A stretch of 64,000 nt of DNA, taken from NCBI GenBank assembly GCA_018262095.1, contig JAGTRW010000007.1:1-64000 (forward strand), written 5' to 3'. This DNA comes from Pseudomonadota bacterium. GTDB lineage: Bacteria > Pseudomonadota > Gammaproteobacteria > Burkholderiales > Rhodocyclaceae. Positions 23,596 through 31,366 of the stretch are shown piece by piece (within the stretch, counting starts at the first letter, position 1; every line of letters starts with the position of its first letter). A model generated the notes under the pieces. The model did no database searches. It saw nothing but the letters and a program-made list of their open reading frames with translations, and was not told where the DNA came from. Position numbers and translations under genes: made by a program.

Positions 23596-24426
23596 ATGAT
23601 TGACGCCAAGCGAGTCCCCATCCGCTGCGAAGCTGAGCTAGCCATGTCGCGGCGTGCGGGGAGGCTGGCCGCCGACGTTTTGCGAATGATTGCCGACCAT
23701 GTCAGGCCGGGCGTCACGACCGATGAGCTGGACCGGCTATGCCATGACTACATCGTCAATGTGCAGCAGGCAATTCCGGCCAATGTCGGCTATCGCGGCT
23801 ATCCCAAGACAATTTGCGCTTCGCTCAACCATGTCGTCTGCCATGGCATTCCGTCCGACAAGAAATTGAAGAACGGTGACATCCTCAATATCGACGTCGC
23901 CATCATCAAGGACGGTTGGTTTGGTGACACCAGCCGCATGTTCTTCGTCGGCGAACCAGGAATCCTGGCCAAGCGGTTGGTGCGCACGACCTACGCGGCG
24001 ATGCGCGCAGGCATTGAGCAGGTGCGCCCGGGAGCCACGCTGGGCGATGTCGGTCATGCCATCCAGCGCGTCGCCGAACGGGAAGGATTCAGCGTCGTTC
24101 GCGAGTACGGCGGTCACGGTATTGGAACGATCTATCACGATGACCTTCATGTGGCTCACTACGGCAGCCCGGGTACGGGCTTGAAGCTCGAAGCGGGCAT
24201 GGTGTTCACCATCGAACCGATGATCAATGCCGGCAAAGCCGCGATCAGGCATCTGCCGGATGGCTGGACGGTCGTGACCAAGGACCGTTCGCTCTCAGCC
24301 CAGTGGGAGCATATGGTGACCGTCACCGAGAGCGGCTTCGAGGTACTCACGCCTTGGCCGGATGGCTGCGGAGATTACCCCGACATCATGTCAGTCAGCA
24401 CCGAGCGAATCGCCGCACAGGAGTAG
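23596..24426 (+). CDS. map: Type I methionine aminopeptidase
   Basis: A 276-residue MetAP that removes the initiator Met from nascent proteins. Metal ligands and flanks are intact: NHVVCHG (His), NIDVAIIKDGWFGDTSR (two Asp), YGGHGIGTIYH (His), FTIEPMIN (Glu) and SAQWEHMVTV (Glu). ATG 23596 lies one base after the ParD-like stop. It is slightly longer than the usual 264 residues, with a C-terminal tail. A second, housekeeping map near rpsB is expected elsewhere, which would make this a paralogue. Confidence 0.93.
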   Translation: MIDAKRVPIRCEAELAMSRRAGRLAADVLRMIADHVRPGVTTDELDRLCHDYIVNVQQAIPANVGYRGYPKTICASLNHVVCHGIPSDKKLKNGDILNIDVAIIKDGWFGDTSRMFFVGEPGILAKRLVRTTYAAMRAGIEQVRPGATLGDVGHAIQRVAEREGFSVVREYGGHGIGTIYHDDLHVAHYGSPGTGLKLEAGMVFTIEPMINAGKAAIRHLPDGWTVVTKDRSLSAQWEHMVTVTESGFEVLTPWPDGCGDYPDIMSVSTERIAAQE

Positions 24427-24524
24427 AAAGCTGACGGGCCGAAATAGGTCGGGGGTGTGAAAACGGAGAACTCCGATGGCCTTTTGCAGTCCATCAGCAC
24501 CGTACCCCCTCCCAAGGAGCAACA

Positions 24525-25163
24525 GTGCAACTTATCGGCATGCTTGACTCACCTTACGTTCGTCGCGTGGCAATCTCGATGCAACTACTTGATTTGCGTT
24601 TTGAGCATCGCTCCGTATCCGTGTTCAGCACCTTCGAGCAATTTCAGCAGATCAATCCGGTGGTCAAGGCTCCCACGCTCATCTGTGATGACGGGACGGT
24701 GTTGATGGATTCAACGCTCATTCTTCAATACGCCGAAGCACTCGCCAACTCGGAAAGAAGTCTTTTACCCACCGGTATTGCGGCGCTTCAGCGCGCTCTG
24801 CGCACTATCGGGCTGGCCCTTGCCGCATGCGAGAAGAGCGTTCAGATCGTCTATGAACACAAGCTCCGCCCGGCAGAGAAACTTCACGAACCATGGCTGA
24901 ACCGCGTCACAGGCCAGCTTCTTGCGGCCTATGGTGAGCTTGAAGCAGATCTCAACTCCGCGCCGTCTTCGCCCACAAGCAAGACTATTGACCAAGGGGG
25001 TGTGAGCACCGCCGTGGCGTGGCACTTTACGCAGCAAATGCTGCCAGGGCTTGTTCCCGCCTCAGAGTACCCAGCGCTGCGCGAGTTCTCGGCAAAGGCG
25101 GAGGCGTTGGCAGAGTTCATTGCAGCCCCTCATGGCGCAGGCACTTATTACCGTGCCGACTAA
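24525..25163 (+). CDS. Glutathione S-transferase family protein
   Basis: A 212-residue GST. The N-terminal thioredoxin-like domain starts MQLIGMLDSPYVRRVAISM (Ser/Tyr of the active-site region), with VVKAPTLICDDG (cis-Pro region) and LMDSTLILQYAE (Glu/Ser that bind the glutathione gamma-Glu). The C-terminal helical domain follows from about residue 85. The GTG start at 24525 is 5 bases behind a strong AAGGAG. It stands alone between map and an integrase remnant; no substrate can be inferred. Confidence 0.9.
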   Translation: MQLIGMLDSPYVRRVAISMQLLDLRFEHRSVSVFSTFEQFQQINPVVKAPTLICDDGTVLMDSTLILQYAEALANSERSLLPTGIAALQRALRTIGLALAACEKSVQIVYEHKLRPAEKLHEPWLNRVTGQLLAAYGELEADLNSAPSSPTSKTIDQGGVSTAVAWHFTQQMLPGLVPASEYPALREFSAKAEALAEFIAAPHGAGTYYRAD

Positions 25164-25226
25164 GGCTTCAATCGAGAGGACGTCACCCGGCAAGCCGCGT
25201 GCTGCCTCTCATCGAAAACCTTAGTT

Positions 25227-25711
25227 ATCAGCGTGGCCTTTGTTCGCCGCATCGTTTGCGTGCCATAGACCGTTGGATCGAGGCCGATGGCGGCAACCCG
25301 TTGATGGACGATCCGGGCGTACTGTCGCGTTGAAACATGTGGTGACTTGGCGAGGCGGCTGCAAAACAGGCATTGCTCCGGCTTCAATTTCGCCTTCTCG
25401 ATCCACGCGGTGACTGCGGCTCTGGTCGGTTCTGTCAGTTCGAACTGCAGCGGCCGTTGCGTTTTTCGCTGAACGACGATCGCCCGGGCCAATACCTGGG
25501 CTCCGTGCGTGACGTCGCGGGCGCGGAGATTGACGAGATCGCAACCGCGCAGCTTGCTGTCGATCGCCAAATTGAACATAGCCAAGTCTCGAACCTGATG
25601 CGCGTTCTGAAGCTGAATCGTGATCGCCCAGATGTCCTTCGGCTTCAGCGGCGGCTTCTGACCGACAAGCTTGCCTTTGTTTCAAGGTTCCCTACGGTGG
25701 TTTGATTCCAT
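25227..25711 (-). pseudogene. Broken phage-type integrase (tyrosine recombinase)
   Basis: From ATG 25711 the frame reads MESNHRREP and then TGA, where homologues I know carry Trp, then continues NKGKLVGQKPPLKPKDIW, DLAMFNLAIDSKLRGCDLV (with the catalytic Arg of this family) and YGTQTMRRTKATLI. Homology stops at about 25228; the usual continuation with RAVQLLLGHTKLEST and the catalytic Tyr is replaced by unrelated sequence. The gene thus has an early nonsense codon and no active-site Tyr. An 8-bp inverted repeat (25714-25721 with 25735-25742) lies just upstream of the start. Confidence 0.85.
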
Positions 25712-26049
25712 TACAGACTCCTTCGTCATTGATCGGAGTCTGATTGTTCTCCCTTTCGTTGAAGGTCGGCTTTCCGGCTTGATGCTCTATGCGTACCATC
25801 GGCCATGAAGAGACAGGCCTTTCTTCTCCATTGCGGTCATTGCCTCGGCGCGCCACTCCGAAGCGGCCGTTGGCCTTGGCATACAATGCTGCCGTACTTG
25901 GCCAATTGTGGACGTTCGACGATTCCGAAAAGCAACTATCCGAACGACGGTTGTACTTCGGTACTTGCCGGAAGGCCTATTCGCGCACGAAGCTCTCAAT
26001 TGTTAACCTGTCGCCGTGAGCTGAGACAAGTACACAAGACCCTTCTGAA
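25712..26049. other. Intergenic stretch with an inverted repeat, no gene
   Basis: This 338-base gap between the integrase remnant and nrsF contains the perfect inverted repeat CAGACTCC / GGAGTCTG at 25714-25742 and otherwise nothing I can assign. Short open frames here show no family features and look like remnants of the integrase leader. Confidence 0.5.
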
Positions 26050-26691
26050 TTACCATCGCAGTAGAGCGCGGCCAAGCACAGCGCCCACTCCGGCAGGGAT
26101 CAGCATCCCGAGCACATACCAGAAGCCGATAAAGGGGGCCTCGATTTCGGGACAGTGCAGACAGTAAACCAGCGCAGCAGTCGCCCCGGAGAGCAGTCCT
26201 GCGGCAAAGCCGGCCAGGCGCGGCCGGGTTGGCGCGAGGGCCTTCATTGCCCAGGTTAGCGAAACAAACGCTGGCACCGACAACAGGGCGATCAGGAACG
26301 GGCAATAGGCCGCCGTTGAACCAAAAAACAGCTCGGCCCGCTCTGACGGATCCGCCTCTATCAGCACGCAAGCGGCGATGAACCACATCACCAAAAGCGG
26401 CGCTGCAATCAGGCGCGGCACCCAGTCGATCCTGACCCCCGGTCGAGACAGACGCAAGACGGCGAACAGGCTGGCGGCCACCACGCTGGCGACAAAGCCG
26501 ATCTTGAGCCAGAACATCGGCAACAGGGCCGCGTCGGCCAGATCGCGGCGGATGCTCAGCATGGACAGCATCACCAGCAGCGCGCCAAGCGCACCAGCAA
26601 CCATGGCCTTGGCGTAGCGGCGCTCCGCTGCGTGAGGTTCGACGGCGCCAGCGCCGGTCGCCAGCATGTTGATCAGATCGTCCGTTTTCAT
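26050..26691 (-). CDS. nrsF: NrsF, anti-sigma factor of SigF (DUF1109)
   Basis: A 213-residue inner-membrane protein with six predicted helices (from [19 protein letters not shown] to [18 protein letters not shown]), matching the DUF1109/NrsF family that holds the ECF factor SigF inactive until an oxidative signal arrives. It has the short cytoplasmic N-terminus ([15 protein letters not shown]) typical of the family and a Cys pair in YCLHCPE plus a Cys in AAYCPF; in Caulobacter and Azospira Cys residues of NrsF are implicated in sensing. It overlaps the sigF stop by 4 bases (ATGA). Confidence 0.9.
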   Translation of the reverse strand: MKTDDLINMLATGAGAVEPHAAERRYAKAMVAGALGALLVMLSMLSIRRDLADAALLPMFWLKIGFVASVVAASLFAVLRLSRPGVRIDWVPRLIAAPLLVMWFIAACVLIEADPSERAELFFGSTAAYCPFLIALLSVPAFVSLTWAMKALAPTRPRLAGFAAGLLSGATAALVYCLHCPEIEAPFIGFWYVLGMLIPAGVGAVLGRALLRW

Positions 26692-27260
26692 GCGCTACCT
26701 CGTATTCTTGCGGCCAGTGCCTTCAGCCCGCGATGCACGCCGACCTTGATCGCCGATTCCGACATGCCGGTCAGCTTGGCGGCTTCCTGCACCGACAAAC
26801 CCTCCAGTTTGGTGTGAATGATCGGCAGGCGGTGTTGATCAGGCAATTCATCGAGCAGCTTGTTGAGGTCCCGGCGCGCCTCGGCAGCCTGCGCATCGGC
26901 CGTTGAAAAGAAGTCGGCTTCATCATCCAGCGGATCATTCAATACGTCCTGCGCCGCCCGCCGACGTAGCAGATCGACCAGCTTGTATCGGGCGATGGCC
27001 TGCACCCAGGCCGACAGCGGCTGTCCGGCGTCGTAGGTATGGCGCTGGTTATGAACGGCAATCAGTGATTCTTGCACCAGATCCTCCACCTCGTCCGGCA
27101 AGCGCGCCAGGCGTTTTCGCAAGAAGGCTCTCAGGTGCGCGCTCAGTTCTGTGAGAAAAACCTGGTAGGCCGGGTTGTCGCCGGCGAGCCCGGCCAGCAG
27201 CAGTTCACGAAGGTGAACTTCTTTCGCACGCCATCCCTCTTCTCTGGTTGTTCGTTGCAT
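26688..27260 (-). CDS. sigF: ECF sigma factor SigF
   Basis: A 190-residue ECF sigma factor. Region 2 includes [24 protein letters not shown] and [16 protein letters not shown]; region 4 has [44 protein letters not shown]. It heads sigF-nrsF and is divergent from yedZ1. The annotated ATG at 27260 is questionable: the promoter-like motif on this strand (27246-27277) would start transcription downstream of it, leaving no ATG in frame. A rarer start, or an independent promoter further upstream, is possible. It is expected to activate itself and the repair operon. Confidence 0.9.
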   Translation of the reverse strand: MQRTTREEGWRAKEVHLRELLLAGLAGDNPAYQVFLTELSAHLRAFLRKRLARLPDEVEDLVQESLIAVHNQRHTYDAGQPLSAWVQAIARYKLVDLLRRRAAQDVLNDPLDDEADFFSTADAQAAEARRDLNKLLDELPDQHRLPIIHTKLEGLSVQEAAKLTGMSESAIKVGVHRGLKALAARIRGSA

Positions 27261-27277
27261 CGAGGCCTTTGGTTACA
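27246..27277 (-). promoter_or_regulatory. SigF-type promoter motif facing sigF
   Basis: On the minus strand: TGTAACC (27271-27277), 16 bases, CGAACAACC (27246-27254). It matches the motif facing yedZ1 base for base in both boxes except one position and has the same spacing. It resembles the GTAACC-16-CGAA promoter I recall for Caulobacter SigF. It overlaps the presumed sigF start codon, which makes the start of that gene uncertain. Confidence 0.6.
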
Positions 27278-27309
27278 GCCGAATGAAAAAATAAATTTTT
27301 GCCGGATCG

Positions 27310-27341
27310 TGTAACCGATTGCCGCGTCCGGACGAACTACC
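27310..27341 (+). promoter_or_regulatory. SigF-type promoter motif facing yedZ1-yedY1-mrpX
   Basis: TGTAACC (27310-27316), 16 bases, CGAACTACC (27333-27341), about 85 bases upstream of the yedZ1 ATG. It is the outward-facing partner of the motif on the other strand, 32 bases away. The shared boxes and identical spacing support one ECF factor, most simply SigF, driving both transcripts. Confidence 0.7.
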
Positions 27342-27425
27342 TTGCATAGCGCACTGAAAACAGCGGCTCCCGATGTTCAAGCCGTTCTTCAGACGAAATA
27401 TAACCCGCAACCTGATGGAGAAACC

Positions 27426-28031
27426 ATGGAAGCAATTCGAAACGACGTGGTCAGCATCCACCCGCGCTGGTTGCGGGTGACGCACTGGCTCAATGCCGTC
27501 GCCGTGGTGATTCTGGCGATGAGCGGCTGGCGCATCTATAACGCTGCGCCGTTTTTCGCTTTCGTCATCCCGAAAGACATCACCCTCGGCGGTTGGCTGG
27601 GCGGCGCGATTCAATGGCATTTCGCCGCGATGTGGCTTCTGGCCGGCAACGGGCTGATCTACCTCTCCTGCAACGTCGCCAGCGGGCGCCTGCTGAAGAA
27701 ATTCTTCCCGATCTCCCCGCGCGCTCTGTTTGCCGATGTTTGCGACGCCCTCAAGGGTCGCCTGTCACACGCGGACCCCGCGCACTACAACGCCGTACAA
27801 CGTGTGGCCTACCTCGTCGTGATCGTCGATGTGCTGGTCCTCGTCGCGTCGGGTCTGGTGCTGTGGAAGTCCGTTCAATTCCCGATCCTGCGCGAACTGC
27901 TGGGCGGTTACGAGGTGGCGCGACGGGTGCACTTCCTGGCGATGGCCGCGCTCACGGCCTTCGTCGGCGTTCACCTGGTGATGGTGGCGCTGGTGCCAAG
28001 AACACTGCTCGCGATGATTCGCGGACGATAA
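27426..28031 (+). CDS. yedZ1: Cytochrome b561-type membrane subunit (YedZ1)
   Basis: A 201-residue cytochrome b with four main membrane helices. Candidate haem His residues sit in VTHWLNA (helix 1), QWHFAAMWLL, RRVHFLAMAAL and FVGVHLVMVAL. It belongs to the Ni/Fe-hydrogenase b-type/cytochrome b561 fold rather than the MsrQ fold. ATG 27426 follows TGGAG. It precedes the Mo-enzyme by 12 bases and should pass electrons from the quinone pool to it for repair of methionine sulfoxide in the periplasm. Confidence 0.88.
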   Translation: MEAIRNDVVSIHPRWLRVTHWLNAVAVVILAMSGWRIYNAAPFFAFVIPKDITLGGWLGGAIQWHFAAMWLLAGNGLIYLSCNVASGRLLKKFFPISPRALFADVCDALKGRLSHADPAHYNAVQRVAYLVVIVDVLVLVASGLVLWKSVQFPILRELLGGYEVARRVHFLAMAALTAFVGVHLVMVALVPRTLLAMIRGR

Positions 28032-28043
28032 GGAGCGCTGAGC

Positions 28044-28832
28044 ATGAACACCCCGCACGCCAACTGGCTGGTCGACAAGTGCGACACGATCCTGCGCGAT
28101 GCGCGCAAGGAAATTGGCCGCGTCGTCGAGCAACCGGCACGCCGCGCCTTCCTGCGACGCTCTCTGACCCTCGGTGGCCTCTCCTTGCTCAGCGGCTGCG
28201 CACTCGTTGATGAAGCGAGCATCGATACGGCCTTGTCCGGCATCTCGCGCTTCAACGACAAGGTGCAGGGCTGGCTGTTCGACCCGAATCGTCTGGCACC
28301 GACCTATCCCGACTCGATGATCACGCGACCGTTCCCGTTCAACGCCTATTACGGCGAGGACGAGATCCGTCAGGTCGACGCGCAGAGTTTTCGCCTCGAA
28401 GTGACCGGCCTGGTTGCCGACCGCAAAGTGTGGACGCTGGAAGAACTGCGCGTCCTGCCGCAAACCGACCAGGTCACGCGCCACATCTGCGTCGAAGGCT
28501 GGAGCGCCATCGGCAAGTGGGGCGGCGTTCCCTTCGCCAGCTTCCTGCGCCGCGTCGGCGCGGACCTCTCCGCCAAGTACGTCGGCTTCAAGTGTGCCGA
28601 CGACTACTACACCAGCATTGACATGGCCACCGCGCTGCATGCGCAAACGCTGCTGGCGCTGACCTACGACAGCCAGCCGTTGCCGCCGCGTTACGGCTTC
28701 CCGATGAAGCTGCGCATGCCGACCAAGCTGGGTTACAAGAATCCGAAACACATCCAGGCCATTTTCGTCACCAATACCTACCCCGGGGGCTACTGGGAAG
28801 ACCAGGGGTACAACTGGTTCGGAGGCAGTTGA
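28044..28832 (+). CDS. yedY1: Periplasmic molybdopterin methionine-sulfoxide reductase (YedY1)
   Basis: A 262-residue sulfite-oxidase-fold oxidoreductase. It has a Tat signal (RRAFLRRSLTLGG) ending in a lipobox-like LLSGC, so it may be a Tat-exported lipoprotein. The Mo-cofactor region contains the ligand Cys in RHICVEGWSAIGKW; GFPMKLRMPTKLGYKNPKHI is the usual C-terminal motif. It is shorter than MsrP of E. coli. In Azospira suillum the homologous YedY1 reduces oxidised MrpX; the same neighbour order here supports that role. Confidence 0.9.
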   Translation: MNTPHANWLVDKCDTILRDARKEIGRVVEQPARRAFLRRSLTLGGLSLLSGCALVDEASIDTALSGISRFNDKVQGWLFDPNRLAPTYPDSMITRPFPFNAYYGEDEIRQVDAQSFRLEVTGLVADRKVWTLEELRVLPQTDQVTRHICVEGWSAIGKWGGVPFASFLRRVGADLSAKYVGFKCADDYYTSIDMATALHAQTLLALTYDSQPLPPRYGFPMKLRMPTKLGYKNPKHIQAIFVTNTYPGGYWEDQGYNWFGGS

Positions 28833-28901
28833 GCCATCGCGCTCGTCTGCCCTGACTACCTGGCAATACTGCCATTCAATCACCACCAAAGGAGTTACAC
28901 C

Positions 28902-29144
28902 ATGAACAAAATGACTATCGCCTCAAGCCTGATGTCCCTCTCTCTTCTGCTCGCTGGCGGTTCGGCGTTTGCGGCCGACGAAATGAAGAAGGATGACATG
29001 GCCAAGGACGGAATGAAAAAGGAAGCCATGGCCAAAGATGGAATGAAGAAGGACGCGATGGCCAAGGACGGCATGAAGAAGGATGAAATGCACAAGGACG
29101 GGATGAAGAAAGACGAGATGAAAAAGGACGAAATGAAAAAGTAG
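28902..29144 (+). CDS. mrpX: Methionine-rich periplasmic peptide (MrpX-like)
   Basis: An 80-residue protein: Sec signal peptide (cleavage after GSAFA, residue 24), then a mature chain built almost only of Met, Lys, Asp, Gly and Ala in an about 10-residue repeat (DGMKKDAMAK and variants). Eleven of roughly 56 mature residues are Met, and there is no Cys or aromatic residue. This composition and position behind yedY1 match MrpX of Azospira, a sacrificial scavenger whose Met residues are oxidised by hypochlorite and re-reduced by YedY1. ATG 28902 follows AAAGGAG. Confidence 0.9.
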   Translation: MNKMTIASSLMSLSLLLAGGSAFAADEMKKDDMAKDGMKKEAMAKDGMKKDAMAKDGMKKDEMHKDGMKKDEMKKDEMKK

Positions 29145-29173
29145 GCCCGATTCTTTCGCCTTCCCCATCCCCA

Positions 29174-29196
29174 GCCCTCCCCTTGACGGGGAGGGC
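29174..29196 (+). other. Strong hairpin between mrpX and the thioredoxin gene
   Basis: A 9-bp perfect GC-rich stem (GCCCTCCCC / GGGGAGGGC) with a 5-base loop, 30 bases after the mrpX stop and without a T-run. It could block 3' decay and so raise mrpX over the downstream genes, or partly end transcription. Confidence 0.55.
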
Positions 29197-29223
29197 GAAC
29201 ACCGTCAATCGCCAGGAGAAATC

Positions 29224-29601
29224 ATGATTACCAGAGTAATTGCTACGGCACTACTACTGACGGCCAGCGCCGCCTCGTTCGCTCTCGACATCAAACCCTA
29301 CTCGGCACAGGCGCTGAGTGCCGAGCAGCAGGCCGGCAAGCCGGTCACCCTGCACTTCCACGCCGACTGGTGCCCGACCTGCCGGGCGCAGGACAAGGTG
29401 CTGCAGCAGTGGCAAGGCGACGCCAGCGTTCCCGGCACCCTGTTGGTGGTCGACTACGACAAGGAAAAGGAGCTCAGGAAGCAGCTAGGCGTGCGCACGC
29501 AATCGACCTTGATTGCCTACCGCGGCAGTGTCGAGAAAGCACGCGTCGCTGGTGAAACGGATGCCGACAAGCTTCGCGCTGCCTTGCTCTCGGCCAACTG
29601 A
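29224..29601 (+). CDS. Periplasmic thioredoxin-like protein
   Basis: A 125-residue thioredoxin-fold protein with a Sec signal peptide (cleavage near SASFA, residue 20). The active site is WCPTC in HFHADWCPTCRAQDK. It is two bases before the CcdA-type gene, so the pair forms a membrane-to-periplasm thiol relay. The likely client is the MsrA just downstream. It resembles DsbD gamma-type or TlpA-like partners, but no fusion is present. Confidence 0.9.
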   Translation: MITRVIATALLLTASAASFALDIKPYSAQALSAEQQAGKPVTLHFHADWCPTCRAQDKVLQQWQGDASVPGTLLVVDYDKEKELRKQLGVRTQSTLIAYRGSVEKARVAGETDADKLRAALLSAN

Positions 29602-29603
29602 AC

Positions 29604-30335
29604 ATGGACGCATTGTCCCTCAGCCATGTCGGACTCAGCCTGGCGGCCGGCAGCCTGACCACGCTCTCGCCCTGCGTCTTCCCGATTCTGCCGCTGGTCC
29701 TGGGCGGAGCGGTGCAGGGCAACCGTCTGGCGCCGCTGGCCATGGGCTCGGGGATGGTCATTTCGTTTGCCTTGATCGGGCTGGTCATCGGCACGCTGGG
29801 TCCGGCGCTGGGCATTGACTCCGACAACGTGCGCATTTTTGGCGCGCTGCTGCTGATCGTCTTTGGCCTCGTCATGCTGGTTCCCGCGCTCAACCGGCGC
29901 TTTACCGAATGGATGCTGCCGATTGCCTCGTCGGCCAATGCGGCGTCTTCACACCTCGATGGCGGTTCGCTGGGCGGTGCATTTCTGCTCGGTGGCGTAC
30001 TCGGGCTGGTCTGGAGCCCATGTTCCGGGCCACTGCTCGCCTCGGCGCTGACGCTGGTGGCCAGTGAGGACGGCGCTTCGCGTGGTGCGCTGATTCTCGG
30101 TTTGTTCGGCGTCGGCGCCGCCATTCCACTGGTCGCCGTGGCCTACGCGTCGCGCAGCGGATTTTCGCGTGCCCGGAGCTGGGTGCTGGGGAATATCGAC
30201 GCGTTCAAGAAGGGTTTCGGCGTCGTCATTTTCGCGACCGGAGTCGCCATCCTGACCGGCGGCGACAAATGGATCGAGGCCAGGGTCGTCAGTCTGCTGC
30301 CGGATGTCTGGATTAGAACTGCGACCCTGTTTTAG
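29604..30335 (+). CDS. CcdA/DsbD-type transmembrane thiol-disulfide carrier
   Basis: A 243-residue protein with six or seven membrane helices and the two reactive Cys motifs of the family, LSPCVFPILP (about 22-31) and VWSPCSGPLL. It moves reducing power from cytoplasmic thioredoxin to a periplasmic acceptor, here most simply the thioredoxin encoded directly upstream. It differs from full-length DsbD, which has periplasmic domains on both ends; those functions are split into separate genes here. Confidence 0.9.
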   Translation: MDALSLSHVGLSLAAGSLTTLSPCVFPILPLVLGGAVQGNRLAPLAMGSGMVISFALIGLVIGTLGPALGIDSDNVRIFGALLLIVFGLVMLVPALNRRFTEWMLPIASSANAASSHLDGGSLGGAFLLGGVLGLVWSPCSGPLLASALTLVASEDGASRGALILGLFGVGAAIPLVAVAYASRSGFSRARSWVLGNIDAFKKGFGVVIFATGVAILTGGDKWIEARVVSLLPDVWIRTATLF

Positions 30336-30365
30336 CCCTCAACATCAAATAAGGAGAGATTCATC

Positions 30366-31016
30366 ATGGACAAGCTGACAACACCCACCGCCTCAATGAC
30401 CAAGATTCGGATAGCCTGCGCGGCAATCGCTCTTGCGCTGTGCTTGAACGCCCGCGCAGAATCGCCGACCAGACCAGCAACGGGTTTGCAAACCGCAGTC
30501 TTTGCCGGCGGCTGTTTCTGGGGCGTCGACGCCGTGTTCAAGCACGTCAAGGGCGTCACCGAGGTCGAGTCCGGCTATGCCGGCGGCGAGGCTAGCACCG
30601 CCCGGTACGAAAAAGTCAGCAGCGGCGCGACCGGACACGCCGAAGCGGTGCGCATCAGATTCGACCCGGCGCAGGTGAGTTACGGGCAACTCCTCAACAT
30701 CTTCTTCAGCGTGGCGCATGACCCGAGCCAACTCAACCGCCAGGGACCGGACGTCGGCAGCCAATATCGTTCGGCGGTCTTCTTCACCGATAGCGAACAG
30801 CAGAAGATGACCCTGGCTTACATCCAGAAACTTGTCGATTCACGCGCTTTTCCCAAGCCGGTCGTGACCCAGGTTGCCGCTCTGCAGGAATTCTATCCCG
30901 CGGAAAAGTACCACCAGAACTATCTGGCCCGGCATCCTGATCAGCCCTATATCGTTTACAACGACTTACCCAAACTGGAACAATTGCGCCACCAGTTTCC
31001 AGCGTTGTATCAGTAG
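30366..31016 (+). CDS. msrA: Periplasmic peptide-methionine (S)-S-oxide reductase
   Basis: A 216-residue MsrA with the active-site FAGGCFWGVDAVF and the conserved GYAGG, YEKVSSGATGHAEAV, QYRSAVFF and FYPAEKYHQNYL motifs. Unlike cytosolic MsrA it has an N-terminal hydrophobic stretch (RIACAAIALALCLNARA) that reads as a signal peptide, so it should work on oxidised proteins or MrpX in the periplasm. No MsrB domain is fused. It is the last gene of the presumed SigF operon; ATG 30366 follows AAGGAGA. Confidence 0.92.
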   Translation: MDKLTTPTASMTKIRIACAAIALALCLNARAESPTRPATGLQTAVFAGGCFWGVDAVFKHVKGVTEVESGYAGGEASTARYEKVSSGATGHAEAVRIRFDPAQVSYGQLLNIFFSVAHDPSQLNRQGPDVGSQYRSAVFFTDSEQQKMTLAYIQKLVDSRAFPKPVVTQVAALQEFYPAEKYHQNYLARHPDQPYIVYNDLPKLEQLRHQFPALYQ

Positions 31017-31288
31017 CCGATTTCTGTGAACAGCTGACCCTCCAAAACTGGATCATTCTCTGATTAGCTTTAGCCGTTCAGGCCAGAAAAGCGAATGACC
31101 AAGTGACGGGCAGCTTTCGATTTCTCGGCTCCTTTGGGCAATGGCCGCTTGCATTTCCCTCCAGCGACCGCCATCTCTCCGAATTCATCAGCGGAAAGCA
31201 GTCGGTGAAATTTCGCTCCCAGAAAGCGGCCTGACGTCACCGAGTATTTTCGACCCAGAGCGGCCAGTCAGACTCTCGGAAAGCGGAC
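31017..31288. other. Gene-free, AT-richer junction
   Basis: After msrA the base composition drops and no convincing gene is found up to the first attC-like site. The stretch has the look of decayed cassette or insertion-sequence DNA, but I cannot identify a parent. Confidence 0.4.
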
Positions 31289-31357
31289 GTCTAGCGTCTT
31301 AATTAACCGGTTGGCGTGGCTTTATCGCGCCAATCCGTGTTGAACGATGGGCTAGGC
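31289..31357 (-). other. attC-like site 1
   Basis: On the minus strand it begins GCCTAGC and ends GCTAGAC, the expected R' and R'' ends of an integron attC (RYYYAAC / GTTRRRY) with one substitution in each that keeps the two ends complementary. Inside is a 9-bp stem (CGGTTGGCG / CGCCAATCCG on plus) with a single unpaired base, as in real attC hairpins. It lies 10 bases beyond the stop of the minus-strand gene at 31367, where the attC of that cassette would sit. Confidence 0.45.
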
Positions 31358-31366
31358 CTTGCCGTT

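Noticed and set aside
25692-25886. Small minus-strand frame upstream of the integrase
   Set aside because: It covers the leader region of the broken integrase, overlaps its start in another frame and shows no family features.
28902-29144. mrpX repeats as a CRISPR-like or slippage artefact
   Set aside because: The frame is kept, a signal peptide and ribosome-binding site precede it, and the place behind yedY1 is that of MrpX.
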